A stretch of 15,765 nucleotides of DNA from JBCAWW01 sp039024315 (GTDB lineage Bacteria > Bacteroidota > Bacteroidia > J057): the NCBI GenBank assembly GCA_039024315.1, contig JBCCQN010000192.1, positions 1 to 15,765 on the forward strand, in the 5' to 3' direction. Below the pieces are notes generated by a model. It had not been told where the DNA came from, ran no database searches, and was given only the letters and a program-made list of their open reading frames with translations. The position numbers were made by a program, and so were the translations under genes. Below are positions 14,308 through 15,765 of the stretch, in pieces; position 1 is the stretch's first letter, and each line of letters begins with the position of its first letter.

Positions 14308-15207
14308 ATGAAAAATCGACCTAGCCTCGACCTACAATCTCCGCTATTTGCTTGGGGCTTGGTGGTATTGTTGACCTTGATATGGGGTTCTACTTTCTTC
14401 ATGGTCAAAAAGGCCCTTGAAGTTTACAATCCTTTGGAAGTATTTGCAGTAAGGGCCTTTGTAGCCTCACTGGTTTTAGCACCATTTAGCTTCAAAGGAC
14501 TAAATAAAATAAGCAAGCGAGCTTGGTGGGGCATTGCTGCTTTCGCGCTAACGGCTACCCTTTCCCCGCCCATTTTATATGCAATGGCCCAGACCCAGAT
14601 TAGTAGTTCTATGACAGGTATCCTCAATGCGGCGACGCCTTTGATGACGCTGGTAATTGGGGGTTGGTTTTTTGGGCAGCGCATGCTTAAAAACCAGTGG
14701 TTAGGACTAATTCTGGGTATGATAGGGACCACTTATCTAGTGATTGGCGATGGGGTAGATGGGCTCTTTAGCATCAATTGGTACGCGATGTTAGCCATTT
14801 TGGCAACAGTCTGTAATGGTTTTAGTGGTAATGTGCTCAAGTTTAGACTCGGGAATGTGCCAGCGGCCCAGATTGCGGGTTTATCTTTTTGGTTGGTCTT
14901 TCCAATTGCTTTAGGCGTACTGCTTTACTTTGGTGTTCCGGGACGCATACTCGCAGGGGGGGGCATCTTGACGGCAACTGGCTATTTGGTCTTTTTGGGC
15001 ATTTTTGCCAATGCCTTGGCGATTGTGCTGGTCAGTAAATTGATTCAAGTCAGAGGTCCTATTTTTGCCAGTTTGATTACTTATACTATACCAGTAGTAG
15101 CACTATTTTGGGGTTGGTTGGACAATGAAACGATCACTTGGGATCAATTGGTAGCTGCAGCAGGGATTATCTTGAGTATCTGGATCGTCAATCGTAGCGG
15201 CGATTAG
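14308..15207 (+). CDS. EamA/DMT-superfamily transporter
   Basis: 299 residues from the ATG at 14308. A start 31 codons upstream (14215) has a good AAGGAG (14197-14202), but the extra residues are read through a hairpin-family repeat (VLRSSK) and do not resemble the family. About ten hydrophobic segments are arranged as two EamA repeats: the first opens WGLVVLLTLIWGSTFFMVKKAL, the second near WYAMLAILATVCNGFSGNVLKF and ends WGWLDNETITWDQLVAAAGIILSIWIV. Such inner-membrane carriers export or import small metabolites (amino acids, nucleosides and others); the substrate cannot be read from sequence. Confidence 0.92.
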   Translation: MKNRPSLDLQSPLFAWGLVVLLTLIWGSTFFMVKKALEVYNPLEVFAVRAFVASLVLAPFSFKGLNKISKRAWWGIAAFALTATLSPPILYAMAQTQISSSMTGILNAATPLMTLVIGGWFFGQRMLKNQWLGLILGMIGTTYLVIGDGVDGLFSINWYAMLAILATVCNGFSGNVLKFRLGNVPAAQIAGLSFWLVFPIALGVLLYFGVPGRILAGGGILTATGYLVFLGIFANALAIVLVSKLIQVRGPIFASLITYTIPVVALFWGWLDNETITWDQLVAAAGIILSIWIVNRSGD

Positions 15208-15241
15208 GCTCGGTCTAACTTGCCTATATTGGTTCCTCTGC

Positions 15242-15270
15242 TTGAAATGGCCCACGCGCTTCGTATTTTG
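15242..15270 (+). promoter_or_regulatory. Candidate Bacteroidota-type promoter
   Basis: TTG (15242-15244) and TATTTTG (15264-15270) are separated by 19 nt, close to the TTG...TAnnTTTG arrangement of Bacteroidota promoters, though the -7 box lacks one base. Transcription would begin roughly 13 nt before the start codon at 15290. Confidence 0.4.
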
Positions 15271-15289
15271 TAAGCCAACACTACACAAG

Positions 15290-15765
15290 ATGCCTAAACA
15301 TTTTGCACTTTTTGTTTTGCTGCTGTTGCCGTATTGGCTCTCAGCACAGCCAGAACACGATGGCGTATCTCTCGACATCAAACAAATTGATGAAAAAGTA
15401 GTCATCGATGGTCTTTTAAATGAAGCGTTTTGGGAGCAGCAAACTCACACCACTCCTTTTCTCAATAAGTGGCCAATAGATACGGGTTACGCGGCTTCGC
15501 AAACTCAGGTGAGGATGGCCTATGATCAGCACTTTGTGTACGTGGCCGCTGTCTGTACAGATGGTCCTGAATATGTCATTCAAACGCTTAAGCGTGATAC
15601 TGATTTTTTTGATTCTGATGGCTTTTCGGTGGTCATAGATCCAGTAGGACGCAAGACTAATGGCTTTTTCTTTGGTGTCAATGCTTTGGGCGCGCAATCC
15701 GAGGGGCTAATTGGTGCTACCATGTCTGATGGGGACTTCAATTTTGATTGGGACAACCGTTGGTA
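15290..15765 (+). CDS. CBM9-like / DUF5916-type outer-membrane protein, C-terminus off the right edge
   Basis: 158 codons are visible. The start gives a signal peptide (MPKHFALFVLLLLPYWLSAQ). It is followed by the N-terminal carbohydrate-binding-family-9-like domain of this class: IDEKVVIDGLLNEAFWEQ, TQVRMAYDQHFVYVAAVC, DTDFFDSDGFSVVIDPVG, TNGFFFGVNALGAQSEG, and the tail FNFDWDNRW at the edge. Full-length relatives in Bacteroidota run to about 700-900 residues and continue as a beta-rich, probably outer-membrane barrel region; that part lies beyond the window. Function is unknown; a role in surface uptake or degradation is often supposed. Confidence 0.85.
   Translation, partial: MPKHFALFVLLLLPYWLSAQPEHDGVSLDIKQIDEKVVIDGLLNEAFWEQQTHTTPFLNKWPIDTGYAASQTQVRMAYDQHFVYVAAVCTDGPEYVIQTLKRDTDFFDSDGFSVVIDPVGRKTNGFFFGVNALGAQSEGLIGATMSDGDFNFDWDNRW

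Overview
The window looks like chromosomal DNA of a Bacteroidota, most likely of the Saprospiria type. Support: two proteins with C-terminal type IX secretion (T9SS) sorting domains, an IspG with the long central insertion seen in Bacteroidota, a CBM9/DUF5916-type outer-membrane protein, a two-component-propeller lipoprotein, and start regions mostly without a strong Shine-Dalgarno. The species assignment is inference. I see no rRNA, tRNA, CRISPR array, transposase or defence island.

Layout. 1-1032 (-) is the N-terminal part of a glycerolipid acyltransferase that runs off the left edge; it diverges from a small HD phosphohydrolase (1072-1692, +). A secreted PQQ-type beta-propeller protein (1850-3433, -) diverges from a SWIM zinc-finger protein (3499-4176, +). 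The SWIM gene converges within 4 bp on a secreted subtilisin-like protease (4181-5410, -), which follows ispG (5487-7472, -) on the same strand. A 501-bp AT-rich spacer carrying four 21-bp phased repeats separates ispG from a large helical protein of unknown function (7974-9428, +), which ends in a strong intrinsic terminator. A 430-bp gene-poor stretch follows, with palindromes and two hairpin repeats. Then come TetR (9859-10515, -), a T9SS-sorted propeller-like protein (10549-11859, -) and a HTATIP2-like NAD(P)-binding protein (11932-12582, -). The right end is all on the plus strand: a 114-aa protein that is little more than a signal peptide plus a T9SS sorting domain (12793-13137), a propeller lipoprotein (13207-14178), an EamA/DMT transporter (14308-15207) and the start of a CBM9-type outer-membrane protein (15290 onward).

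The genes look like housekeeping and envelope functions (isoprenoid precursors, phospholipid synthesis, secretion, surface proteins, transport) rather than one pathway.

The most unusual signal is not a gene. It is a dispersed family of about 15-nt elements with the form GCGTTC-XGC-loop-GCX'. I count twelve copies on both strands, in coding and intergenic DNA. Base X covaries with X' in every copy (C:G, G:C or T:A), which indicates selection or templating for a tiny hairpin. Copies inside genes are read in different frames, so the constraint is on the nucleic acid and not on a peptide.
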